Part shown: positions 8,831-15,722 of the stretch, piece after piece
How positions within the stretch are numbered: the stretch's first letter is position 1
How the letters are laid out: the number at the start of each line of letters is the position of its first letter
NCBI RefSeq assembly: GCF_004117935.1
Contig: NZ_SDOY01000159.1
Location: forward strand, 58,487 to 122,486
Direction of reading: 5' to 3'
DNA: 64,000 nucleotides
Source of the DNA: Streptomyces roseicoloratus
Lineage (GTDB): Bacteria; Actinomycetota; Actinomycetes; Streptomycetales; Streptomycetaceae
Notes under the pieces: generated by a model
Database searches by the model: none
What the model was told of the DNA's origin: nothing
The model's input: only the letters and a program-made list of their open reading frames with translations
Translations under genes and position numbers: made by a program

Positions 8831-9825
8831 AGGTTCCACCCCCGTCCGGGGACGATGCCCTCGATCTCGACGAGGAGGTCGTCGCGGCAGACGGCGACGT
8901 TGAGGTACTTCACCTCAACACCAGCACCAAGCGTCTCCTCACAGACCTCACGTACTGCCGGAATGTCGCTGTCATGTCTCACGTACGCCTTGATCAGTCG
9001 GAGGTCCTTGAGGTCGTGGTCGGCGTCGACGCCCTGGGCCGCGAGGTTGTCGCGCGAGATGAGGTGGGCGATGTTGTCGAGCGTCTGGCGGGTCTGGCGC
9101 CGCACGTCGCCCTGGTGGACGGTCTCGTGGCCGAGGATGGAGGCGGTGCCGGAGACGTAGAGGGTGTCGCCGAGGAGGGTCGCGCGGGCGAAGCTCGGCG
9201 GCTTGGGGCCGTACTGGCCGGGATAGTGGTACGCGGACGTCTGGTGGCTGTTCTCCAGGTGACGGGGCACTCCCGCGTGGCACGCGAGGAGGACGAAGGC
9301 GATGCCGCGGGCCTGGGTGCCGATGCCGGTGGCGGCGGGCAGTCGGGCGGTGCCGTCGCCGAAGTGGGTCCGGAAGGCCTGGGCCCGGCCCTGGACGAAG
9401 TCCCGGTAGACCTCCATGCCCTCGGCGTTGGTGCCGATGATGTCGCCGACGAAGTTCCACATGCGGAAGACGTGGCCGTAGTCGAGGTGGCTCGCGAGCG
9501 CGAAGGCCTTCTCGTACAGGGCGCGGACCGGCGGCGTGTAGACGTCCTGTTCCGGCAGGAGGCCGGCGATGAAGAGGTGCTGCCCGTCGTGGGCGTACGC
9601 GAGGTCGTCGCGCAGGGCCCAGCGGGGGCTGCCGTCCACGGTCCACACCTCGCGGAACGGTTCTCCGCCGCCCGTGACGGCCATGGGCACGGTGAGGTCG
9701 GGGTTGCCGTGGTCGGTGAAGGCGAGGCGGGCGGTGTCGCCGTAGGTGACGGTGGCCAGGACGTGCCGGCCGGGTTCGGTGCCGGGTATCTCGTCGACGG
9801 AGGTGAAGTGGGCACGGATGCTCAC
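8827..9825 (-). CDS. FkbO/Hyg5-family chorismatase
   Basis: A 332-residue protein whose C-terminal half carries the chorismatase signature: GIGTQARGIAFVLLACHAG, then NSHQTSAYHYPGQYGPKPP and SFARATLLGDTLYVSGTASI followed by LGHETVHQGD. The same blocks occur in FkbO, Hyg5 and XanB2, which hydrolyse or eliminate pyruvate from chorismate to give dihydroxycyclohexadiene carboxylate or 3-/4-hydroxybenzoate. Which product forms cannot be decided by eye. GTG 9825 follows the DsbA-like stop by one base; an upstream in-frame start at 9846 would overlap that gene. This enzyme gives the cluster its clearest link to a shikimate-derived building block. Confidence 0.88.
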   Translation of the reverse strand: MSIRAHFTSVDEIPGTEPGRHVLATVTYGDTARLAFTDHGNPDLTVPMAVTGGGEPFREVWTVDGSPRWALRDDLAYAHDGQHLFIAGLLPEQDVYTPPVRALYEKAFALASHLDYGHVFRMWNFVGDIIGTNAEGMEVYRDFVQGRAQAFRTHFGDGTARLPAATGIGTQARGIAFVLLACHAGVPRHLENSHQTSAYHYPGQYGPKPPSFARATLLGDTLYVSGTASILGHETVHQGDVRRQTRQTLDNIAHLISRDNLAAQGVDADHDLKDLRLIKAYVRHDSDIPAVREVCEETLGAGVEVKYLNVAVCRDDLLVEIEGIVPGRGWNL

Positions 9826-9826
9826 G

Positions 9827-10489
9827 TCAGCAGCCCCCGTCCACACTGCACGCCGCGCCCTGGACCGCTTCCTGCTCGGCCTGCGCGGCCTGGGCGTCGA
9901 GGATCGCCTTGCGCAGCTGGGGGACGCTGGGGACGCCTTCGATGCGGGTGTCGCCGACGAGGAGGGTGGGCACGGACCGGATGCTGTGGGCGGCGGCCTC
10001 GCGCAGCGCGTCCTGGTGGGCGGCGGTGTAGGTGCCGTCGTCCAGGGCCTTGCGTAAGGTCTCGCCGTCCAGGCCGATCTCCTCGGCGAGCCGGACGACG
10101 ACGTCCACCTGCCCGAGGTCCAGGTCCTCCTGGAAGAAGGCGCGGAACATCCGGGCGGTGTACGCGGCGCCCTTGCCCTGCTCGGCGGCGTACTGGTAGC
10201 CCTCGAACGCGAGCCGGGTGTAGGGCTGCGGGGAGACGGTCGGCAGCGTGATGTCGACGCCCATCCGGCGGGCCATGGGGTAGACGGCGCGCTGCCAGAT
10301 GGCGGGCAGGTACTCGTCCTCGGGGCGCAGGGTGGGGTGCGGGTGGGGCCGCAGTTCGAAGGGCTTCCACTCGATCTCGACGTCGACGCCGAGACCTTCG
10401 ACGGCCTCTTCGAGGGGGCCCTCCGCCAGCATGCAGAAGGGGCAGACGTAGTCGGACCAGATCCGGATCTTCACCGGGGCGCTGCTCAC
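9827..10489 (-). CDS. DsbA/FrnE-like thioredoxin-fold protein
   Basis: A 220-residue DsbA-family protein with the active-site CPFC in IRIWSDYVCPFCMLAEGPLEEA and the SVPTLLVGDTRIEG cis-Pro region. FrnE-like proteins are thiol oxidoreductases often found in polyketide and other secondary-metabolite loci, possibly acting as isomerases. The GTG at 10489 is taken as start because family homology begins there and AAGGA precedes it. The same frame stays open back to an ATG at 10699 that overlaps the deaminase stop, which would add 70 residues of Thr/Pro/Met repeats. The C-terminus ends in Cys-containing GAACSVDGGC. Confidence 0.82.
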   Translation of the reverse strand: MSSAPVKIRIWSDYVCPFCMLAEGPLEEAVEGLGVDVEIEWKPFELRPHPHPTLRPEDEYLPAIWQRAVYPMARRMGVDITLPTVSPQPYTRLAFEGYQYAAEQGKGAAYTARMFRAFFQEDLDLGQVDVVVRLAEEIGLDGETLRKALDDGTYTAAHQDALREAAAHSIRSVPTLLVGDTRIEGVPSVPQLRKAILDAQAAQAEQEAVQGAACSVDGGC

Positions 10490-10550
10490 TGCTCGATCAT
10501 CCTTCGCGGGGTCGTTCGTTGCCTGGTGGTCGGTGGCCCGGTCGTTCGCC

Positions 10551-10701
10551 GCGGGGCCGGGCGTCGCGGGGCCGGGCGTCGCGGGGCCGGTGGTCTTCGC
10601 GCCGGTCGTCGTCGCGCCGGTCATCGTCGGGCCGGTCATCGTCGGGCCGGTCGTCGTCGGGTCGGTCATCGTCGGGCCGGTCGTCGTCGGGTCGGTCATC
10701 G
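10551..10701. repeat. 15-bp tandem repeat tract
   Basis: About ten degenerate 15-bp units. The first three are GCGGGGCCGGGCGTC; later units are variants such as GGGCCGGTCATCGTC. It spans the gap between the deaminase stop and the conserved start of the DsbA-like gene. Because the period is five codons it stays open on the minus strand and would encode Thr/Pro-rich pentapeptides. Confidence 0.85.
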
Positions 10702-11181
10702 CAGGCCGGCCCTGTGGCGGGTCAGGAACTCCTGGAACGGCACCTCGTGGCCCTCGACGGGAGCGTGGGTCACCTTGAGCCGCCAGGTGGTCGGGTCGCT
10801 GGAGAAGATGGAGTACGAGCCGGCGTAGTCGAAGCCGTACGCGGCGGCGGTCTGGCGGTCGGCCGCGTACACGATGTGGTCGACGTTGAAGTAGAGGGCT
10901 GCCATGTAGCAGAGGGCGCACGGCTCGCCGGAGGCGATGAGCGTGGCTCCCGCGACGCCGAACCGGCCGGCCTTGCGGGTCGCCTCGCGGAGGGCGACGA
11001 CCTCGGCGTGAGCGGTGGGGTCGTTGTCCTCGGCGACCCGGTTGAAACCGGTGCCCAGGACGCGGCCGTCGCGTACGACGATCCCGGAGAAGGGGATGCC
11101 GCCCTCGGCGACGTGCTCTCGGCTGATCCTGACCGCCTCCTCCACGTGGGGGGCGAGCTGGTCGAGTGACTCAAGGGGCAT
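10696..11181 (-). CDS. CDA-fold nucleoside/base deaminase
   Basis: A 161-residue zinc deaminase. The metal motif is HAEVVAL (HAE) and the two cysteines are in SGEPCALCYMAALYF (PCxxC). It resembles guanine/nucleoside deaminases of the tRNA-adenosine/guanine deaminase branch rather than short cytidine deaminases. In the cluster it could deaminate a heterocyclic intermediate, or simply be a passenger. It is the first gene of the coupled run and its stop overlaps an ATG of the DsbA-like frame. About 200 bp separate it from the upstream SMR gene. Confidence 0.9.
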   Translation of the reverse strand: MPLESLDQLAPHVEEAVRISREHVAEGGIPFSGIVVRDGRVLGTGFNRVAEDNDPTAHAEVVALREATRKAGRFGVAGATLIASGEPCALCYMAALYFNVDHIVYAADRQTAAAYGFDYAGSYSIFSSDPTTWRLKVTHAPVEGHEVPFQEFLTRHRAGLR

Positions 11182-11382
11182 GGCGGAATGGGTCCTTGGG
11201 AGTGGAGGGGAGGAGAGGGGGCCGCGTACGTGCGGGGCGGCCGGGGCGGCGCACCGCGTGGAGAGGAGTCGGGAGCGGCGTTCGTGCGGGGCGGGCGGCG
11301 CACCGCACCCGGGGCGGCCCGTCGTCCTCTGGCCGAGGGCTGCCCGGGGGTGCTGGTGTGCGCGTCGCGGCTCGCGGCCGGC

Positions 11383-11793
11383 TCAGACGCCGGCGCTCTG
11401 GGCCTGCGGCCGCTCGACGGCCGCCGGAGCCGCCTCCTCCTCGCCGCCGGTCTTGTCGGCGAGCTTCAGCCAGACGACACCGGCGATGATGACGGCGAGC
11501 CACAGGGACTGGACCAGGTTGAGCTTCTCGTCGAAGAAGACGGGGCCGAGCGCGGCGGCTCCGACCGCGCCGATGCCGGCCCAGACGGCGTAACCGGTGC
11601 CGACGTCGATGGTCTTGAGGGCGACGCTCAGCGCCCACAGCGTCAGCAGGAAGAAGACGACGGCGACGAGCGACCAGGTCAGCGTGGTGAAGCCGTTGCT
11701 CCCGCCGACGGAGAGCGCGTAGCCGATCTCGAAGACGCCGGCGAGGAGGAGCATGAGCCAGGCGTTGGCCGCGGAGCTGTTGTTCGAGGACAT
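11383..11793 (-). CDS. SMR-family multidrug transporter subunit (longer partner)
   Basis: A 136-residue small multidrug resistance protein with four hydrophobic segments. The essential membrane glutamate is in LLLAGVFEIGYALSV. It has a 20-residue N-terminal extension and a C-terminal tail rich in Glu and Ala, longer than the usual 105-110 residues. ATG 11793 follows AAAGGAA. A second SMR gene lies just upstream in the same direction, so the pair probably forms a heterodimer like EbrAB or YkkCD. Both are transcribed divergently from the MarR gene at 12481, the likely repressor. Confidence 0.9.
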   Translation of the reverse strand: MSSNNSSAANAWLMLLLAGVFEIGYALSVGGSNGFTTLTWSLVAVVFFLLTLWALSVALKTIDVGTGYAVWAGIGAVGAAALGPVFFDEKLNLVQSLWLAVIIAGVVWLKLADKTGGEEEAAPAAVERPQAQSAGV

Positions 11794-11889
11794 GAGCGGG
11801 GATTCCTTTCGGGAAGTCACGTGGGCGTGACGGCGCGAGGGCCTGGGAGGGAGGGAGCGGCGCGGGGCCGGAGCGGCGTGCGCCGGAGT

Positions 11890-11975
11890 GGGGATGGCGC
11901 CGGGCCTGGAGGGGATGGCGCGGGCCTGGAGGGGTTGCGCGCGGGCCTGGAGGGGTTGCGCGCGGGACCTGAGGA
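11890..11975. repeat. Short G-rich direct repeats between the SMR genes
   Basis: Three copies of a roughly 22-bp unit containing GCGGGCCTGGAGGGG lie in the 217-bp gap between the two SMR genes. No gene or clear terminator is visible in the gap. Confidence 0.7.
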
Positions 11976-12010
11976 AGTGCCGGGGAGTGGGCGGCCGGGG
12001 CCGGCCGGGA

Positions 12011-12331
12011 TCAGGCGGCGCCGCTGAGCTGGAGGCCGACGACGCCGGCGATGACGACGACGATGCCCAGGGCCTTCTTCCAGTTGAGCTTCTGGCCGAA
12101 GATCAGAGCGCCCAGCAGGGTGATGCCGACGCCGGAGACCGAGGTCCACAGGGCGTATCCGACGCCGACGTTGAACGTCAGCAGGGCCCTGCTGAGGAAG
12201 TACGTGCCGAGGGCGCCGCTCACCAGGGTGATCGCGGTCCACTTGCGGTTCTTGAAGCCCTCGGCCTTGCCGGCCGCGAGGGCGACGCCGATCTCGAAGA
12301 CGACGGCGATCGCGAGGTAGAGCCACTGCAT
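12011..12331 (-). CDS. SMR-family multidrug transporter subunit (short partner)
   Basis: A 106-residue four-helix SMR protein of canonical length. The coupling glutamate is in YLAIAVVFEIGVALAAG, and the third-helix GVGYALWTSVSGVG motif is typical. ATG 12331 has a GGAAGGAA ribosome site. Its promoter region (12332-12480) is shared with the divergent MarR gene and contains two related operator-like sequences. Together with the downstream SMR gene it probably forms an asymmetric proton-coupled exporter for a cationic compound, plausibly the cluster product. Confidence 0.92.
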   Translation of the reverse strand: MQWLYLAIAVVFEIGVALAAGKAEGFKNRKWTAITLVSGALGTYFLSRALLTFNVGVGYALWTSVSGVGITLLGALIFGQKLNWKKALGIVVVIAGVVGLQLSGAA

Positions 12332-12362
12332 GACAGGGGTTCCTTCCGTTTCCAGTTCATTG

Positions 12363-12443
12363 CTTGTACATGCAAGAACATGATGTCCGACTGCCCCCTG
12401 GAGCGCAATGGGGGAACGGCCAGGAGCTTGCATGAGCATGTAC
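12363..12443. promoter_or_regulatory. Divergent promoter with two MarR-type operator candidates
   Basis: The first candidate is CTTGTACATGCAAG (12363-12376), a near-palindrome close to the SMR start. The second is CTTGCATGAGCATGTAC (12427-12443), close to the MarR start at 12481. Related sequences recur before the adenylation gene at 13164-13179 and 13221-13237. I infer that the adjacent MarR protein binds all four. Confidence 0.6.
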
Positions 12444-12480
12444 TCTGCTGTCAAACAGCCACTCCCGTGAGGACGCACCT

Positions 12481-12930
12481 ATGGCAACTTCACCCCTCGC
12501 CACCCAGCGCAACTCCGACCACGCCGTGTGGAACCGCGTGCTCGCACTCCACGCGCATGTGGAACGCGAGCTGACGGCGGCCCTGCAGCGCCGGCACGCG
12601 ATCGGCCTGTCGGAGTTCCGCTCCCTGGAGCACCTCCACCGCTCCGAGACCAGCGAACTGCGCATGCAGGACCTGGCCGACAAGGTGGGCCTCGGCCAGT
12701 CGTCGGTGACCCGGCTGGTGGGCCGGCTGGAGACGGCCGGCTTCGCCTTCAAGGACCTGTGCCCCTCGGACAAGCGGGGCGTCTACGCGGTCATCACCGA
12801 CGAGGGCCGCCAGCGCTACGAGGCCGCGCGCGCCACGTACGCGGAGGTCCTGTCGTCCGCGCTGAACACCTTCGCCGCCGACCCCGACCTCGGCCCCACG
12901 GTGCGCGCCCTGCGCACCCCCCGGGACTGA
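12481..12930 (+). CDS. MarR-family transcriptional regulator
   Basis: A 149-residue winged-helix protein. The recognition region is MQDLADKVGLGQSSVTRLVGRLETAGF and the wing is CPSDKRGVYAVITDEG, both standard for MarR. ATG 12481 follows GAGGA by eight bases. It sits between the SMR pump genes (divergent) and the biosynthetic genes (same strand, 398 bp downstream). Repeated operator-like sequences on both sides suggest it controls pumps, itself and the biosynthetic operon, with the product or an intermediate as ligand. Confidence 0.93.
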   Translation: MATSPLATQRNSDHAVWNRVLALHAHVERELTAALQRRHAIGLSEFRSLEHLHRSETSELRMQDLADKVGLGQSSVTRLVGRLETAGFAFKDLCPSDKRGVYAVITDEGRQRYEAARATYAEVLSSALNTFAADPDLGPTVRALRTPRD

Positions 12931-13055
12931 CGGGCCCCGGCGGGCCCGCGACAGACCCCCGACGGGCCCACGGCAGGCCCACGGCAAGCCCGCGGCACGG
13001 CCCCGCGGCCCGGCATCGCGCCGCCGCACGGCCTCCACAACCCCACAGCACGGCC

Positions 13056-13122
13056 CCGCGACGCGGTGCAGCCGTCCGGACCCGGAGTCATTCCGGTTCC
13101 GGACGGCTGCACCGCGTCGCGG
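13056..13122. terminator. Perfect 25-bp inverted repeat, probable bidirectional terminator
   Basis: Arms 13056-13080 and 13098-13122 are exact reverse complements, separated by a 17-base loop. The left arm begins CCGCGACGCGGTGCAGCCG. It lies about 125 bases after the MarR stop and about 100 bases before the next promoter. A short CCTTTCC follows the right arm. A terminator or insulator is most likely; the length also allows protein binding. Confidence 0.75.
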
Positions 13123-13163
13123 CCTTTCCGGGGTCCGCACGGCGGATTCCACATCGCCGTTTT

Positions 13164-13252
13164 TTGCATGAGCAAGCAAAAGTGAATGGGCTGGCTCACA
13201 CCCACTTCGCCAAGTAAGTGCTTGACCAAGCATGTACTTCGCCGGATACCTT
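13164..13252 (+). promoter_or_regulatory. Promoter and operators of the adenylation-gene operon
   Basis: TTGCATGAGCAAGCAA (13164-13179) and CTTGACCAAGCATGTAC (13221-13237) resemble the two sites before the SMR genes and marR. The second overlaps a possible -35, TTGACC (13222-13227), with TACCTT (13247-13252) as -10 at 19-base spacing. Binding there would block initiation. Confidence 0.55.
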
Positions 13253-13328
13253 CTTGCTCGACACCGCAAGATTCGAACAGCCGAGCGACTCCCGTTGTCG
13301 CGGCTGAGCCGACCGCAAGGAATCCGCC

Positions 13329-14822
13329 GTGCCATCGCCCCGCCTGGCCGAGACCGTCGCCGTCCACGGTCACCAACGGCCCCACAGCATCGCCCTCCAC
13401 TACAACGACCAGGCCGTCACCTACGGCCGACTGCACGACCTGACCGAGAGCCTCCGCGGTCAACTGCACCGCCTCGGACTCCCGTCGGGCAGCACCGTGT
13501 GTGTGCCGGCGCACAAGACGCCGCAGACCATCGCCCTGCTGCTGGCCGTGTTCCACGAGGGCCTGGTCGCCCTGGCCCCCTCGCCCGACCTCGGCAGCGC
13601 CGCCCGCGAACGCATCGCCCGGCAGGCCCGGGTCCGGCAGCTGCTCACCGTCGACGCCGACGGAGTGCTCGACGCGACGCCCGTGGCGCCCGACGAGGAC
13701 GAGGCGAAGGGCTTCGCGACGCCCGATCCGGAGCGGACGCGACTGCTGCTGACCACCTCCGGCTCGACCGGAACCCCCAAGATCGTCCCCATCGAGTCGG
13801 CCGGGTTCGAGGCCTTCGCCGACTGGGCCGTCGAGGAGTTCGGCCTGACGCCCGGCGAGACGGCGTTCTCGTACGCGCCCCTCAACTTCGACCTCGCGCT
13901 CCTGGACGTCTGGACCTTCCTGCGCCTCGGCGCCTCCGTCGTCCTGGTGGACAAGGAGAAGGCCACCGACGCCGGCCACCTCGCCGCGCTCGCCACCGGA
14001 CACCGGCTCACCTTCGTCCAGGGCGTGCCGATGATGTACCGGCTGCTCCTCGAAGGCAGCGCGGGCCGCCCCGAGGACCCCGCCACCGGCGCCTTCGGCA
14101 CCGTGCGGCACGCGATCTTCACCGGCGACCGGCTCCCCGCCGACCTGCTGGCCCCGATCGCGTCGGCGTTCTCCGGCGCCGCCTTCCACAACGTGTTCGG
14201 CTGCACGGAGACCAACGACTCGTTCATCCACCGCGTCGATCCCGCGGCGACCGGCCCGATGCCCATCGGCCGGCCCCTCCGCGGCACCGAGGCCCTCGTC
14301 CTGGACGGCGACGGACAGCGGGTGGACGGAGCCGGCACCGGTGAACTGCTGGTGGCCACGCCGTTCCAGACCCGCGGCTACCTCCGCGAGGAACTGAACG
14401 GGACCGCCTTCACCCGCATCGACGGCCGCGACTTCTACCGCACCGGCGACATCGTCTCCCGCGACGCCGACGGCCTGTACGTCCTCGAAGGCCGCGCCGA
14501 CTGGCACGTGAAGGTCAGGGGGGTGCGCACCAACCTCCAGGAGGTGGAGAGCGTGCTCGCCGCCCACCCCGACGTCGCCGAGGCCGTCGTCGTCCCGCTG
14601 CCCGACCCCCAGGCCGGCGTCCGGCTGCACGCCCACGTCACCCGGCGCCCCGGCACCGGACTGACCAGCCTGCGCCTGCGCACCCACTCGGGGCGCCATC
14701 TGCCCCGCCACGCCATACCGGCCTCGGTGCACCTCACCGACGCGCCGCTGCCCCGTACCTCGACCGGCAAGCCCGACCGCAACCTCATCAAGCAGAACCG
14801 TCTGAAGGAGATCGACGCATGA
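13329..14822 (+). CDS. Stand-alone adenylation enzyme (acyl/aminoacyl-AMP ligase)
   Basis: A 497-residue ANL-superfamily enzyme. Core motifs are LLLTTSGSTGTPKIVPIE (phosphate loop), FHNVFGCTETND, YRTGDIVSRDADGLYVLEG and the closing PRTSTGKPDRNLIK with the catalytic lysine. It resembles prolyl-AMP ligases of the PltF/RedM type that load a free carrier protein. The carrier gene overlaps by four bases (ATGA, 14819), which supports loading of that carrier. GTG 13329 follows AAGGAA. The substrate is unknown; proline, another amino acid or a chorismate-derived benzoate are all possible. Confidence 0.9.
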   Translation: MPSPRLAETVAVHGHQRPHSIALHYNDQAVTYGRLHDLTESLRGQLHRLGLPSGSTVCVPAHKTPQTIALLLAVFHEGLVALAPSPDLGSAARERIARQARVRQLLTVDADGVLDATPVAPDEDEAKGFATPDPERTRLLLTTSGSTGTPKIVPIESAGFEAFADWAVEEFGLTPGETAFSYAPLNFDLALLDVWTFLRLGASVVLVDKEKATDAGHLAALATGHRLTFVQGVPMMYRLLLEGSAGRPEDPATGAFGTVRHAIFTGDRLPADLLAPIASAFSGAAFHNVFGCTETNDSFIHRVDPAATGPMPIGRPLRGTEALVLDGDGQRVDGAGTGELLVATPFQTRGYLREELNGTAFTRIDGRDFYRTGDIVSRDADGLYVLEGRADWHVKVRGVRTNLQEVESVLAAHPDVAEAVVVPLPDPQAGVRLHAHVTRRPGTGLTSLRLRTHSGRHLPRHAIPASVHLTDAPLPRTSTGKPDRNLIKQNRLKEIDA

Positions 14823-15085
14823 GCACCACGGACATCGCCGGCCAGATCCGCGCCTACGTCGTGGGCCAGTTCCTCGCCGGCGAGGACGCCTCGGACCTGA
14901 CCGGGGACTACGACCTGATCGAGTCCGGCGTCATCGACAGCCTCGGCCTGGTGCGCCTGCTCTCGCACCTCACGCAGGCCTTCGACATCCCGGCCGACGA
15001 CATCGAGTTCACGCCGGACGACTTCCGCACCCTCGACTCCATCACCGCGCTGGTCGAGGCCCACGCCCCGGCCGCGGTCGCCTGA
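14819..15085 (+). CDS. Stand-alone acyl/peptidyl carrier protein
   Basis: An 88-residue carrier. The phosphopantetheine serine is in LIESGVIDSLGLVRLLSHL, and the acidic four-helix pattern (DIPADDIEFTPDDFRTLDSITALVE) is canonical. It is translationally coupled to the adenylation enzyme. With that enzyme and the acyl-CoA dehydrogenase at 15723 it recalls the carrier-bound oxidation used for pyrrole-2-carboxylate, where an aminoacyl thioester is dehydrogenated. No condensation or ketosynthase domain is encoded in the window. Confidence 0.93.
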   Translation: MSTTDIAGQIRAYVVGQFLAGEDASDLTGDYDLIESGVIDSLGLVRLLSHLTQAFDIPADDIEFTPDDFRTLDSITALVEAHAPAAVA

Positions 15086-15245
15086 CCCGGCCCCCGCGCC
15101 CCCACGCACCACGAGCACCGAACCCCCCACGCACCACGCACGAGCACGGAACGGCACGCACGAAGCACCACGCACGAAGCACCACGCGCGAAGCACGAGC
15201 AGCACTTCATCCACCCGGCACCACACACACCAAGGAGAACCGGAC
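15086..15245. repeat. Imperfect direct repeats between carrier and cupin genes
   Basis: The 160-bp gap holds several copies of a CACGAAGCACCACG-like unit (about 15108-15200). The cupin ribosome site AAGGAGAA follows. No gene is seen. Confidence 0.6.
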
Positions 15246-15620
15246 ATGTTCACTCGCAGCCTCGATGACGTCGCTCCCGTCGAGTGGGGCAACGGCCTCA
15301 GCACCCGGCTGCTGACGGAGTCCGACGGCATGGGCTTCGCCGTCTGCGACACGCTCGTGCGCCAGGGCACCACCAGCGCCCTGCAGTACCGGCGCCACCT
15401 GGAGGCCTGCTACTGCATCGGCGGCTCCGGCGAGGTCGTGGAGAAGGACGGCACCCGCCACAAGATCGTGCCGGGAACCATATACGTCCTCGACAACCAC
15501 GATCCGCACTACCTCATCGCGTCGGACTACGAGGACCTGCACCTGGTCTCGATCTTCAACCCGCCGATCGTCGGCAACGAGAAGCACACCCTGTCCGAGG
15601 ACGGCTTCTCGCAGTACTGA
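15246..15620 (+). CDS. Ectoine-synthase-like cupin (EctC family)
   Basis: A 124-residue cupin closely patterned on EctC: MFTRSLDDVAPVEWGNGLSTR, ESDGMGFAVCDT, RHLEACYCIGGSGEVVE, PGTIYVLDNHDPHYL and VSIFNPPIVGNEKHTL all align with conserved EctC blocks. EctC closes the amidine ring of ectoine from N-acetyl-diaminobutyrate. No ectA or ectB lies nearby, so this is not an ectoine operon. In this context the protein may carry out a related cyclisation or dehydration on a pathway intermediate. The ATG has an AAGGAGAA ribosome site. Confidence 0.88.
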   Translation: MFTRSLDDVAPVEWGNGLSTRLLTESDGMGFAVCDTLVRQGTTSALQYRRHLEACYCIGGSGEVVEKDGTRHKIVPGTIYVLDNHDPHYLIASDYEDLHLVSIFNPPIVGNEKHTLSEDGFSQY

Positions 15621-15722
15621 GCCGCCCAGCCCGGGCCGGCCCGCTTCCCTCCCCCGCTGCGGGCCGGCCCGGGTCCGGGCCCCTCATCCGACCACCCGCC
15701 CACCGCCGACCTAGGACCCGCC

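Larger units (their letters stand above)
12931..13328. other. 398-bp intergenic region between marR and the biosynthetic operon
   Basis: It starts with GC-rich sequence of no visible function (12931-13055), then a very strong inverted repeat (13056-13122), then a less GC-rich promoter segment (13160-13260) with operator-like sites, and a leader ending in AAGGAA before the GTG at 13329. No small gene is evident. Confidence 0.75.

Noticed and set aside
12816..14732. Long minus-strand frame opposite the adenylation gene
   Set aside because: Antisense shadow with no recognisable motif, while the plus strand encodes an ANL enzyme.
15246..15620. Ectoine biosynthesis operon
   Set aside because: The cupin matches EctC, but ectA, ectB and ectD are absent and the neighbours are carrier-based enzymes.
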